NCBI RefSeq assembly: GCF_000282575.1
Contig: NZ_AKJA01000129.1
Span: 1 to 64,000, forward strand
From: Herbaspirillum sp. YR522
GTDB lineage: Bacteria; Pseudomonadota; Gammaproteobacteria; Burkholderiales; Burkholderiaceae_D
DNA: 64,000 nt
Direction of reading: 5' to 3'
Every line of letters begins with the position of its first letter. The first letter of the stretch is position 1. A program made the position numbers and the translations under genes. Below, in pieces: positions 55,901 to 63,848 of the stretch. The notes below the pieces were generated by a model that saw nothing but the letters and a program-made list of their open reading frames with translations, ran no database searches and was not told the DNA's origin.

Positions 55901-57660
55901 GTGATGGTATAGGTCGCCGTCCATACGCCACCGGCATTGGTGGCGCTGACCTGTGGACCGCCGAATTGGCTGAAATCGACCCGCACGGCGCTGATCGCAT
56001 CGCTGTTGTTGTCGCCCGAGGCCGAGTTGTTCCAGCTGACGGTCACCACATCGCCAATCTTGAACACCCCGCCGGTGCCGGTGGCCCCGGTCATCGATAT
56101 GCGCCCGGTAGTGACGGTGGGAGCGATGTTGTCCACCGTCAGGTTGGTGCTGTCGGTGACGGTCTTGATGCCGCCTCCATTGGAAGCACTTACCGAAACG
56201 TTGCGGTTGACGGCATCTATGTTGCCGGCGGTGATGGTGTAGCTGGCGCTCCAGATGCCATTGTTATTGGTGCCGGCCACGCTGGCGCTGCCGCCGAACT
56301 GGCTGAAATCGAAGGTGGTGGCCACGATGCCGCTGGCATTGTCGCCGCTGCTGGTGTTGTTCCACCGTGCCGTGACCGTGTCGCCTATCTTGTAGGCGCC
56401 ACCCAGGCCGCTGCCACTGGAAGTGACGGAGATGTTGCCGTCGCTGATCTTGATGGCGGGCTGGATATCCGTAATGGAAAAATTCTGGTAGATCGGCGTG
56501 ACCCCTGCACCCTCCACCAACTCGACCCAGCCGATCGTGACCTGTACTACGTCATTGGCTGCGGAGGTAAAACCGGAATACGTGTTATATCCGCTGGTGC
56601 TGGTCGTAAAGAAAACAGTGCGATGGCTTCCCGATGCGTCGATGCTCTGGACATAAAATCGCGTACCCGCTGGCGCGGCGATGACCAGCGAATCCAGGTC
56701 GAAGGTATAACCGGTCGGTGCATAAATGGACAGGTTGTACCCGTCGACCGAATAGACGCCACCGTTGGGGGTCCCCCCCGAGGTGAACCGCAAGCTATCA
56801 TAGCCCCCCCCGGTACTTCCAAAGGAAAACCTCTGCCCATCGATGATCTTGATGAAGCTACCGTAGTAGATGCTTGTCGGATTAGTGACCCGATCGGCGG
56901 CGGTCAAGGTAGCCACCGTCATCAATCCATCATATGCATCTAGACTCATGGCACGCACGTCGATCTGCCCCACGTGCGACTCCAGCGTCCAGTTACCGCC
57001 CAGCGCGGCAGACCCGGTCAGGTCGGTCGAAGCGGCGACATCGACGCCGGTCAACCGTGCGATGTCGGCGATGAGCAACCGACCATCGTCGCCAGCGGCG
57101 ATATCGCAGCCGTACAGCAGCAAGTCGCCTCCCGCATTCAAGGCATGGCCGATGTCGGCCAGTTCGGCCTTGACCGACTCGGATGCCAGCGCCGCCTGGT
57201 CCAGCACCGTGGAACCCAGGTTGAGCGTACCCTCCGAGCCGTGCGACAGGATATGGATGGCGTCGACGCCGGTATTGTCCCGCGCCCATTGCGCGATCTG
57301 CGCCAGGCCATCGGCGCTGCCGTCGAATTCGACGATCGCCATCCCTGCCCTCACGCCGGCCTCGAGCGCCTGGTAATTGGCCAGCGAGGTATCGACGAAC
57401 ACCACCTCCTTCTTGCCTTCGTTGGCGGCGGGATCGGCGGCACGCACCACATGGGCGCTGGCCTCGGCGACGTGCGCGGCGTCGTGCGGGTCGCTGGCGT
57501 GGGCAGCATCGACGGCCGTGGCCACCGCGGCGCCATCGAACATGAAGCGTTGTTCCAGCGACAACAGCCGAGAAGCGCGGCGCAGCAACGGGCGTGGCGG
57601 TAATGACGCCGATGTCGGCTGCGTTTGCAACAGGCGAAACGGCCCGCGAATATCATTCAT
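49975..57660 (-). CDS. Giant DUF4347 surface protein with Ig-like tandem repeats
   Basis: This 2561-residue protein is a probable secreted adhesin. A short basic leader ends in LEQRFMFDGA (35-44), the N-terminal motif shared by many large DUF4347 proteins. DUF4347 (about 84-240) has HILSHGSEG (His 140) and LLLYGCDIA (Cys 185). Two repeats of about 115 residues follow, then six Ig-like double units of about 206 residues, further Ig-like domains, and a C-terminal cadherin-like/dystroglycan-type domain (FFVPTDAFAHDD, GKPLPYWISFNPATGKF). There is no Sec signal, RTX repeat or sortase/PEP-CTERM anchor. GAGGGGA precedes ATG 57660; a longer frame upstream is not supported. Its stop lies 4 bp from that of the M50-HlyD gene. 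Confidence 0.88.
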   Translation of the reverse strand: MNDIRGPFRLLQTQPTSASLPPRPLLRRASRLLSLEQRFMFDGAAVATAVDAAHASDPHDAAHVAEASAHVVRAADPAANEGKKEVVFVDTSLANYQALEAGVRAGMAIVEFDGSADGLAQIAQWARDNTGVDAIHILSHGSEGTLNLGSTVLDQAALASESVKAELADIGHALNAGGDLLLYGCDIAAGDDGRLLIADIARLTGVDVAASTDLTGSAALGGNWTLESHVGQIDVRAMSLDAYDGLMTVATLTAADRVTNPTSIYYGSFIKIIDGQRFSFGSTGGGYDSLRFTSGGTPNGGVYSVDGYNLSIYAPTGYTFDLDSLVIAAPAGTRFYVQSIDASGSHRTVFFTTSTSGYNTYSGFTSAANDVVQVTIGWVELVEGAGVTPIYQNFSITDIQPAIKISDGNISVTSSGSGLGGAYKIGDTVTARWNNTSSGDNASGIVATTFDFSQFGGSASVAGTNNNGIWSASYTITAGNIDAVNRNVSVSASNGGGIKTVTDSTNLTVDNIAPTVTTGRISMTGATGTGGVFKIGDVVTVSWNNSASGDNNSDAISAVRVDFSQFGGPQVSATNAGGVWTATYTITAGTVDSLNRTASVTVVDNAGNTTARNTAGARLDNIVPTVVITSNAGSLAAGESATITFNFSEDPGSSFTWNGSSGDLVVAGGLLSAISGTGLTRTAIFTPTANVNSGNGSITVVAGSYTDGAGNASGAAVTLTVPYDTLAPNAPSTPAMSAASDTGVSSSDAITRNTTPTFTGTADAGATVVLYDTNGVTVLGTTVANGSGNWSITTGVLSAGTHVLQAAAIDAAGNASPRSAALVVVIDTTPPTVTIASNVATLGVGQSATITFTFSEDPGNTFTWNGSSGDVVVSGGTLSAISGSGLTRTAIFTPTANLNSGTASITVTGGSYTDVAGNSGGAGTAPAITFDTLAPNAPSAPTMNGASDTGVSSSDGITRNTTPTFTGTAEAGSMVTLYDTDGVTALGSAVATGGNWSITTSVLGEGLHTITARATDGAGNIGARSAGLGVSIDTTPPTVAITSNLATLKSGEVATITFTFSEDPGSTFTWNGSSGDVMVTGGTLSAISGTGRTRTATFTPTANVNSGTASIAVTGGSYTDAAGNSGGAGTTPSLVFDTLAPNAPSAPIMSSASDTGVSNGDANTRNTTPTFTGTAEAGATVMLYDTNGITVLGSTTADGSGNWSITTPVLSEGTHVVHAAAIDAAGNTSARSGALVVVIDTTAPSVAIASNVAVLGVGQTATITFTFSEDPGSTFTWDGSSGDLVVSGGTLSAISGSGLTRTAIFTPAANVGSGTASIAVIGGSYTDAAGNSGGAGTTPSLVFDTVAPNAPSAPVMNTASDTGVSNSDGITRNTTPSFTGTAEAGATVTLYDTDGVTVLGSAVATGGNWSITTSVLGQGAHTITARAIDGAGNIGARSAGLGVGIDTTPPTVVITSSAGSLKSGETATITFTFSEDPGSTFIWDGSSGDVAVTGGTLSAISGSGLTRIAIFTPTAHVAGGTASITVAAGSYTDTAGNNGGAGSAPTLNFNTLVPDAPSVPVMSGASDTGVSSSDGITRNTTPTFTGTAEAGSTVTLYDTDGVTVLGSALAIGGNWSITTSALGEGAHTISARATDGAGNVGARSAALAVIIDTTSPTLAITSNLGSIRSGESATITFTFSEDPGSTFTWNGSSGDVVVTGGTLSAISGTGSTRTAIFTPTAGVDNGMASITVTAGGYTDAAGNGGGAGTTPSLVFDTLAPNASSRPAMSSASDTGASNSDGITSNPTPTFIGSAEAGATVTLYDSNGVTVLGSTTADGSGNWTITVSPLTAGVHEISAAVTDGAGNTSTRSAAAAVTVITTAPSQIVTGVDFSAPGGISGGTLLTSSTAHTLSGSLSAPLGAYQSVQVSLDNGASWSAADAIIGTTAWRIDSVLDSAGSTIMIRVVDLAGNAGPTWSQAYAVDTVAPTVVSVTAPADGTYSLGQNLDFTVHFSEAVLVNTTGTIPAISLTLDTGGTVQATYVSGSGSSDLVFRYTVSNNVQDLTGVSIGAALTGRRQVTDIAGNAVVAALNAVASTAAVRVDGLDPTMVDVAVANGGGGYGAGSVITVVVTFDRPVSVDTFGGQPSFALNTGGQAIYSGGTGTSTLSFTYTVAPGENAAGLDLGGALLLNGATIVDAASLQSNAQLGLRPGLGLFGNVVIDTVAPATPVIDRIDTGGQQPVLGGSAILANGERLTVDIGGATYEVVVAANGSWSLDLAGARPTSGSLALVPGGSYVINVVIRDRAGNTGSASAALTVPLNAAVPPSVLRPALDRLSAFVPFDSWSRLMARFDRGAAIEVGAVGGASQAALAESSYALTESSREFIVPEQAGTPPREGAVALDAPAAQGTLTLGGGFAVTVLGRAQPGAGPVVNLGIADQVLASTSYLEFFVPTDAFAHDDQRAAVYLTATREDGKPLPYWISFNPATGKFVVDAKACLTANVTIKVVAHDNRGKSAAVQFQLRVGEPGAAAGSDASTSGMSLEHAGCIALSEQIRLAAQPHRDGLEHYLARLVASLPGPRA
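52070..55793 (-). repeat. Six tandem coding repeats of about 618 bp
   Basis: Within the giant protein gene, the phrase GGTLSAISG recurs about every 618 bp, six times. Each unit encodes one Ig-like domain with TITFTFSEDPG and a second with NTTPTFTGTAEAG. Units alternate in type, which points to duplication of unit pairs. Confidence 0.88.
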
Positions 57661-57998
57661 GACGAATCCCCTCAAAAACGTCAATGCGCCGCAGCCCGAA
57701 GATTTCTTTTTACTTTTTGGATCGGCCGGACGCCAAGGCAATTGGCTGCAAATGGCCGCCTGATGCCCCCCGGCATGCTTGTCTGGCCCTTGGCCACTTG
57801 CACCGGCAATATTTGCCTAGTTTTACTTGTCGGGCAAGGATAATTTGAAGCGACATCGAAAATGCCGTATGCAGGCCACAAACGCGATCCACGCCATGGG
57901 CCTTGGCCAACCATTCGGCATGCAAAAAACCCGCGGCATTGGAGGCTCGTCCAATGCCGCGGGCTGGGCCCACCGTCACAGCTATCGACCGATGGCGA
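57661..57998. other. Upstream region of the giant protein gene
   Basis: No gene is seen in these 338 bp apart from the dedA terminator. The minus-strand leader contains GGCAA-ATA-TTGCC and TGGCC-AAG-GGCCA hairpins; I recognise no known riboswitch, and a clear promoter could not be placed. Confidence 0.4.
57924..57963 (-). terminator. Rho-independent terminator of dedA
   Basis: A perfect 14-bp stem (CCCGCGGCATTGGA with its complement) closes a 6-nt loop and is followed by six T residues on the minus strand, about 35 bp past the dedA stop. Confidence 0.9.
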
Positions 57999-58661
57999 TC
58001 AGGCGTTGCGCACGCTACGCTTGCGCCGCAGGCGGCGATACAGTTGCCAGCCGGCACCGACCAGGATAGGAATGATGGCGCCGACGATACCGATCAGGAC
58101 CAGGGTATTGAGGTTTTGCTGGACCATCGGAATATTGCCGAAGAGATACCCCAGTACCACCAGCCCGACCACCCACAGCAGCGCGCCGATCACGTTGAAG
58201 AACTGGAAGCGCGCAAAGCTCATGCCCGACACGCCCGCGATGAACGGGGCGAAGGTGCGCACGATGGGGGTGAAACGGGCGATGACGATGGTCTTGCCGC
58301 CATGCTTCTCGTAGAACGCATGGGTCTTGCGCAGCGCGTCGGGATTGAGCCAGCGGTAATTATGGGTGTAGACCTTGTGCCCGACCAGCGAGCCGATCCA
58401 GTAGTTGAGCGTGTTGCCGGTGATGGCGGCCACGACCAGCAGGAACATCAGCAGCCAGATGTTCATGGCGCCCATGGCGCAGAAGGTGCCGGCGATGAAC
58501 AGCAGCGAATCTCCCGGCAGGAACGGCAATACCACCAGGCCGGTCTCGCAGAATACGATCAGGAAGAGCACCGCATAGATCAGCGGGCCGTATTGCTCAA
58601 TCAAGAAACCGAGATATTTGTCGACGTGAATGAGCACGTCCAGCAACTGCAGATAATCCAT
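57999..58661 (-). CDS. DedA/SNARE-associated family membrane protein
   Basis: This 220-residue inner-membrane protein belongs to the DedA family, linked to lipid-carrier flipping and membrane-potential homeostasis. Family features are FCETGLVVLPFLPGDSLLF with the conserved acidic and Pro residues, GNTLNYWIGSLVGHKV, and FTPIVRTFAPFIAGVSGM with the essential arginines. A basic C-terminal tail (RRLRRKRSVRNA) follows the last helix. ATG 58661 begins MDYLQLLDVLIHVDKYL, the usual start; the upstream extension is rejected. It is monocistronic with a strong terminator. Confidence 0.93.
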   Translation of the reverse strand: MDYLQLLDVLIHVDKYLGFLIEQYGPLIYAVLFLIVFCETGLVVLPFLPGDSLLFIAGTFCAMGAMNIWLLMFLLVVAAITGNTLNYWIGSLVGHKVYTHNYRWLNPDALRKTHAFYEKHGGKTIVIARFTPIVRTFAPFIAGVSGMSFARFQFFNVIGALLWVVGLVVLGYLFGNIPMVQQNLNTLVLIGIVGAIIPILVGAGWQLYRRLRRKRSVRNA

Positions 58662-58959
58662 AAACCCAATCGTCTGAAAACCATCACACCTGCCGGCGCC
58701 CCCTGGTTGACCGACCCGGCCTTTCCCTGTCGGCAACAGCGCCGGATGACGCGCGGCGCGCCACCCCGGTGAGGAATAATACACCAACACCCCGGGGCGC
58801 CCTTCGGCGTTTTTCGGCGGCGCGCCCGTCGACCCGCACCGGGCACCGATAAAGCAAGCCGGGGGGCTTCAGAATCCGACGAAGTTGTCCGATAACCCAG
58901 AGACGCGCTTTCCTGGTCTCTTAATACGGGTACAACATCATAAACACGGGGGACATATC

Positions 58960-60747
58960 ATGAGCCTTGACCTGAAGAACACGAAAATCGGCATCCGCCT
59001 CGGCCTCGGCTTTGCCATCATGGTGATACTGCTGGTGGGCGTGGGCGCCCTGGGCCTGACCCGCATGGCCGAGCTGGACCGGCGCATGCAGGAGGTCACC
59101 TCCGGCGCCTACCCCAAGACGGTGCTGGCCAATGACGTGATCCTGCAGGAGAACGTGATCCTGCGTGCGGTGCGCAACCTGTTGCTGATGACCGATCCGG
59201 CCCAGTTGCAGCAGCAGCAGGCGATCATCGCCGCGGCCATTGCCAAGGTCGGCACCGACATGCAGGCGCTCGACCGGAGCATCAACAGCCAGGCCGGGCG
59301 CAAGATCTTTACCGACATCCAGCAGGCGCGCACCAGCTACATCGCCAGCAGCGACAAGCTCGGCCAACTGATCAGGGACGGCCGTCGCGACGAAGCCATC
59401 GCAGCCATGTACGCCCCGGCCGAGCAAAGCCTGCGCACCACTTACCTCAATCATGTAGCGGCGCTGGTGAAGTTCCAGGACCAGCTGATGCTCGACTCGG
59501 CCGCCGCCGTGCGCGCGCAATACGAGAACGCGCGCAATGTCACGCTGGGCCTGATGCTGCTGGCGATCGCATTCGCCGTGGCGGTGGCCTGGGTGCTGAC
59601 CCGCAGCATCACCCGGCCGCTCAATCACGCCGTGCGCCTAGCGCGCACCGTGGCCGAGGGCGACCTCACCAGCCGCATCGAGATCAGCGGCCGCGACGAG
59701 ACCGCCGCACTGCTCACCGCATTGCAGAGCATGAACGGCAACCTGCAGAAGATCGTGCTGCAGGTGCGCGAATCGACCGACACCATCACCACCGCATCGG
59801 GCGAGATCGCCACCGGCAACCTCGACCTGTCCTCGCGCACCGAGGAACAGGCCAGTTCGCTGGAAGAAACCGCCTCGGCCATGGAGCAGTTGACCTCGAC
59901 CGTGAAGCAGAACGCCGACAACGCCCGCCAGGCCAACCAGCTGGCGGCGTCGGCGTCGGACGTGGCGGCCCAGGGCGGCAGCGTGGTAGGCGAGGTGGTG
60001 CAGACCATGGGCTCGATCAACGAATCGTCGAAGAAGATCGTCGACATCATCAGCGTGATCGACGGGATTGCCTTCCAGACCAACATCCTGGCCTTGAACG
60101 CGGCCGTGGAAGCGGCACGGGCCGGCGAGCAGGGGCGCGGCTTTGCGGTGGTGGCCTCCGAGGTGCGCTCGCTGGCCCAGCGATCGGCGGCCGCCGCCAA
60201 GGAGATCAAGGGCTTGATCGACGATTCGGTGGAAAAGGTCGGCAACGGCAGCAGGCTGGTCGAGCAGGCCGGCATCACCATGACCGAGGTGGTCGACAGC
60301 GTGCGGCGGGTGACCGACGTGGTGGCCGAGATTTCATCGGCCAGCCAGGAGCAGAGCGACGGCATCGAGCAGGTCAACCACGCCGTGGCGCAGATGGACC
60401 AGGCCACCCAGCAGAACGCGGCACTGGTGGAGCAGGCGGCGGCGGCGGCCCAGTCGCTGCAGGACCAGGCCAATCGCCTCACGGCCGTGGTCAGCGTGTT
60501 CAAGCTCGACAGCCACGCCACGCCCGCCAGGCCGACGGCAGCGCGCGCACCGGCCGCGCCGGTGGCGCCGGTGTCGACCGCAACGCCAGCCAGCAGGGCC
60601 GCGACCTCGCCCACGACACGCACCGCGCCAGTGCCGACCAAGGCGCTGCCGCCCAAGGCATTGCCAGCCAAGGCGTTGCCGGCCAGGCCTGCCGCGCAAA
60701 AAAGCACGCCGGCCAACGACGACGCTGGCGACTGGGAACAATTCTGA
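58960..60747 (+). CDS. Methyl-accepting chemotaxis protein (Tsr/Tar type)
   Basis: This 595-residue chemoreceptor has a membrane helix at about 10-30, a periplasmic four-helix-bundle ligand domain (about 31-190), a second membrane helix, HAMP (about 212-265) and a long signalling coiled coil. The hairpin tip IDGIAFQTNILALNAAVEAARAGEQGRGFAVVA contacts CheA and CheW. An Ala/Pro/Lys-rich linker with four KALP-like repeats leads to the final DWEQF, a xWxxF tether for CheR/CheB. GGGGGA precedes ATG 58960. The ligand is unknown. The next gene, a PAS-GGDEF-EAL protein, follows on the same strand after 122 bp. Confidence 0.94.
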   Translation: MSLDLKNTKIGIRLGLGFAIMVILLVGVGALGLTRMAELDRRMQEVTSGAYPKTVLANDVILQENVILRAVRNLLLMTDPAQLQQQQAIIAAAIAKVGTDMQALDRSINSQAGRKIFTDIQQARTSYIASSDKLGQLIRDGRRDEAIAAMYAPAEQSLRTTYLNHVAALVKFQDQLMLDSAAAVRAQYENARNVTLGLMLLAIAFAVAVAWVLTRSITRPLNHAVRLARTVAEGDLTSRIEISGRDETAALLTALQSMNGNLQKIVLQVRESTDTITTASGEIATGNLDLSSRTEEQASSLEETASAMEQLTSTVKQNADNARQANQLAASASDVAAQGGSVVGEVVQTMGSINESSKKIVDIISVIDGIAFQTNILALNAAVEAARAGEQGRGFAVVASEVRSLAQRSAAAAKEIKGLIDDSVEKVGNGSRLVEQAGITMTEVVDSVRRVTDVVAEISSASQEQSDGIEQVNHAVAQMDQATQQNAALVEQAAAAAQSLQDQANRLTAVVSVFKLDSHATPARPTAARAPAAPVAPVSTATPASRAATSPTTRTAPVPTKALPPKALPAKALPARPAAQKSTPANDDAGDWEQF

Positions 60748-60869
60748 AACAATTCCCACTGGCAATATTGGCGGCAATGCGTCAACATCCGAAAATGACT
60801 TATGATCAGCTTCAGCGGTGCCCGGGGGTTAGTGCATCGTGAGCGACCAGGCAAGGGGGAAAAGCGGCG

Positions 60870-63848
60870 ATGCATGAAAACGAGCCGTTCATCACTGAAT
60901 TGAACCGCCGGCAATCCGGTGACGAGCGCAGCGCCTTGCTGGCAGCGCTGTCCCGTTCCATGGCCATGCTCGAATTCGCCGCCGATGGCACGCTGCTCGA
61001 GGTCAACGACAACTTCCTGCGCCTGCTCGGCTATGAACGCCATGAGCTGGTGGGCCAGCACCATCGGGTGCTGTGCGACGCGACCTACGTCACCACCGAC
61101 CAATACCAGGACTTCTGGCGGCACCTGCAGCGCGGGGAAGTCATCTCGGGCACCCTGCAACGGATCCGCAGCGACGGTACCACCGTCTGGCTGGAGGCCA
61201 TCTGCAGCCCGATGCTCGACGACCGGGGTCGATTGCTCAAGGTGATTTCGGTGGCCGCCGACATCACGGCCCACATCGACGATTCGCAACAGACCCACAG
61301 CGTGCTCAATGCCTTGAACCGCTCACTGGGGGTGGTCGAGTTCACCGCCGATGGCGTCATCCTTGGCGCCAACAGCAACTACCTCAAGACCATGCAGTAC
61401 CTGGCGCCGGAGCTGGTGGGCCAGCCGCACAGCCTGTTGTGCCACGACGACTATGCCAGCAGCGCCGAATATGCGGCCTTCTGGCGCGACGTGTGCTGCG
61501 GGCGCTTCTTTTCGGGCCGTTTCCAGCGGCGCGCGCGCAACGGCCACACGGTGTGGTGGGAAGCCACCTATTCGCCGGTGCTGGACGCGCACGGCCAGCC
61601 GCTGAAGGTCATCTGCATCGGCGCCGACGTGACCTATCGCGTCACGCGCGAGGCCAAGGACCGCGAACACCTGCACCTGCTGTCGCTGGGCATCAACGAG
61701 ACCGACAATGCGGTGATCATCACCGATGACCAGAACCGCATCGTCTTTCACAACATCGGCTTTACCCGCATGCTGGGCTTCCAGGCCCAGGACGCCGTCG
61801 GCAAGAAGCCGCACGAACTGTTTGCCAACCATCCTTCCTTCGTGCGTTCGATCGAGGCTTGCCACGGCGAACTGCTGGCCGGGCGCAGCTATCACACCGA
61901 GGAGTTGATCCACGACATGCACGACCAGCCGCTGTGGATGTCGGCGGTGGTCAACCCCATCCTCGACAGCGAAGGCAAGCTGATCAATGCGGTCTGCGTC
62001 ATGACCGACATCACCAACACCAAGGTGCATGAAGTCCTGCAGTACAAGGTACTCAATGCGATGGCACGTGACTCCTCGCTGGCCGAGCAGATGAACCTGC
62101 TGTGCGAGGAGGTCGAACGGGTGGCGCCGGACGTGCTGGCGTCGATCCAGCGTGTCGATGAACAGGGCCGCCTGTACACCCTGGCCGGCCCCAGCCTGCC
62201 TGAGTCGTTCAATCGCGCCATCGAGGGCCTGCAGATGGGGCCGCTGGCCGGTAGTTGCGGCGCCGCCGCCTTCACCGGCGAGCAGGTCGTGGCCGACGCC
62301 ATCGATAGCGATCCGCGCTGGGCGGCGCACCGCGAGCTGGCCTTGCACAACGGCCTGCGCGCCTGCTGGTCGACCCCGATCAAGACTGCCGATGGGCGGG
62401 TGATCGGGACCTTTGCCTTCTATTACCGGATGCCGCGTTTTCCGAGCACGTTCCATCGCCTGCTGGTCGACGCCGGGTTGCACCTGTGCGCCTTGGCCAT
62501 CGAACGCGAAGCCTCGCGCGCCAAGATCCACCAGCTGGCCTTCTACGACGCCCTGACCGGGCTGCCCAACCGTGCGCTGCTGCTGGTGCAGGCCGGGCAG
62601 GCGATTGCCGCGGCCGAACGCAGCCACAGCACGGTGGCGGTGCTGTTCGTCGACCTCGACCGCTTCAAGCAGGTCAACGATTCACTGGGCCACCAGGCCG
62701 GCGACGAACTGCTGCGCACCATCGCCAGCCGATTGCAGGCGCAGGCGCGCCGCTCCGACATCGTCGGCCGCCTCTCCGGTGACGAATTCGTGGTGGTGCT
62801 CAACCAGTACGATGCCAACCACCTGACCGATGTCGTCAAGCGCATCCAGGAACACCTGTGCGAGCCCTGCCACATCAACGGCACGCCGCTCGACCCCTCG
62901 GCCAGCATCGGGGTGGCCATGTTCCCGGCCAACGGCAGCGACATCGAGACCCTGCTGCATCGGGCAGACATGGCGATGTACCAGGCCAAGGCCGTCAATC
63001 GCGGTCGCTTCAGCTTCTTCAGCGACGAGATGAACAGCATGGCCCAGGAGCGCCTGGCGCTCGAAGGCGCGCTGCGCGATGCCTTGCGCGGGGGCGACTT
63101 CGTGCTCCATTACCAGCCGCAGATCCATCTCGGGCATGGCGGCCTGCACGGGGTCGAGGCGCTGGCGCGGTGGCCGCATCCGCAGCTGGGACAAATCTCG
63201 CCGGGGCGCTTCATCCCGATCGCCGAAGAATGCGGCCTGATCGGCGAGCTGGGCAAGTGGGCGCTGGAAGAGGCCTGCTTCCAGCTGTCGGATTGGCGCC
63301 GGCGCGGCATCCAGGTACCGTCGGTATCGGTCAACCTGTCGGCCACCAACTTCCACGACCTGGAACTGCCGCAATTCATGGCCGAGCTGTTGCAGCGCTA
63401 TGCGCTGCTGCCCAGCGACCTGTGCATCGAGATCACCGAAACCGTATTGATGGACACCAACCCCAGCACCAACCAGACCATCGCGGCGGTGCACGACATG
63501 GGGGTGCCGCTGGCCATGGATGACTTCGGCACCGGCTATTCCAGCCTGGGCTACCTGCGCAAGCTGCCCGTGGGCGAGCTCAAGCTGGACCAGAGCTTCG
63601 TGCGCGACATGGTCAAGGACGAGACCGTCAGCGCCCTCACCAACGCCGTGATCCGGATCGGCGAAAGCCTCAAGCTGACCGTGGTGGCCGAAGGCGTCGA
63701 AGAACTCGAGCAATGCCGGCTATTGCAACAACAGGGGTGCGATGTGGCGCAGGGTTATTATTTTTCGCGGCCACTGACGGCTGAAGCACTGGAAGAATGG
63801 CTGCGCGATTTCTCACACCACCCCATCGCCGACGGCATTGCCGAATAG
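60870..63848 (+). CDS. PAS-PAS-PAS-GAF-GGDEF-EAL cyclic-di-GMP protein
   Basis: This 992-residue cytoplasmic protein combines sensing with cyclic-di-GMP turnover. Two similar PAS domains of the chemoreceptor/BdlA type come first (about 25-140, VGQHHRVLCDATYVTTDQYQ; and about 145-260, VGQPHSLLCHDDYASSAEYA), then a different PAS (about 270-390) and a GAF domain (about 395-550). The GGDEF site reads SGDEF (about 636-640), so cyclase activity may be weak or lost. The EAL domain looks active (GVEALARW near 761-768, DDFGTGYSS). Domain order recalls the oxygen-sensing phosphodiesterase DosP. It follows the chemoreceptor gene. Confidence 0.92.
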   Translation: MHENEPFITELNRRQSGDERSALLAALSRSMAMLEFAADGTLLEVNDNFLRLLGYERHELVGQHHRVLCDATYVTTDQYQDFWRHLQRGEVISGTLQRIRSDGTTVWLEAICSPMLDDRGRLLKVISVAADITAHIDDSQQTHSVLNALNRSLGVVEFTADGVILGANSNYLKTMQYLAPELVGQPHSLLCHDDYASSAEYAAFWRDVCCGRFFSGRFQRRARNGHTVWWEATYSPVLDAHGQPLKVICIGADVTYRVTREAKDREHLHLLSLGINETDNAVIITDDQNRIVFHNIGFTRMLGFQAQDAVGKKPHELFANHPSFVRSIEACHGELLAGRSYHTEELIHDMHDQPLWMSAVVNPILDSEGKLINAVCVMTDITNTKVHEVLQYKVLNAMARDSSLAEQMNLLCEEVERVAPDVLASIQRVDEQGRLYTLAGPSLPESFNRAIEGLQMGPLAGSCGAAAFTGEQVVADAIDSDPRWAAHRELALHNGLRACWSTPIKTADGRVIGTFAFYYRMPRFPSTFHRLLVDAGLHLCALAIEREASRAKIHQLAFYDALTGLPNRALLLVQAGQAIAAAERSHSTVAVLFVDLDRFKQVNDSLGHQAGDELLRTIASRLQAQARRSDIVGRLSGDEFVVVLNQYDANHLTDVVKRIQEHLCEPCHINGTPLDPSASIGVAMFPANGSDIETLLHRADMAMYQAKAVNRGRFSFFSDEMNSMAQERLALEGALRDALRGGDFVLHYQPQIHLGHGGLHGVEALARWPHPQLGQISPGRFIPIAEECGLIGELGKWALEEACFQLSDWRRRGIQVPSVSVNLSATNFHDLELPQFMAELLQRYALLPSDLCIEITETVLMDTNPSTNQTIAAVHDMGVPLAMDDFGTGYSSLGYLRKLPVGELKLDQSFVRDMVKDETVSALTNAVIRIGESLKLTVVAEGVEELEQCRLLQQQGCDVAQGYYFSRPLTAEALEEWLRDFSHHPIADGIAE

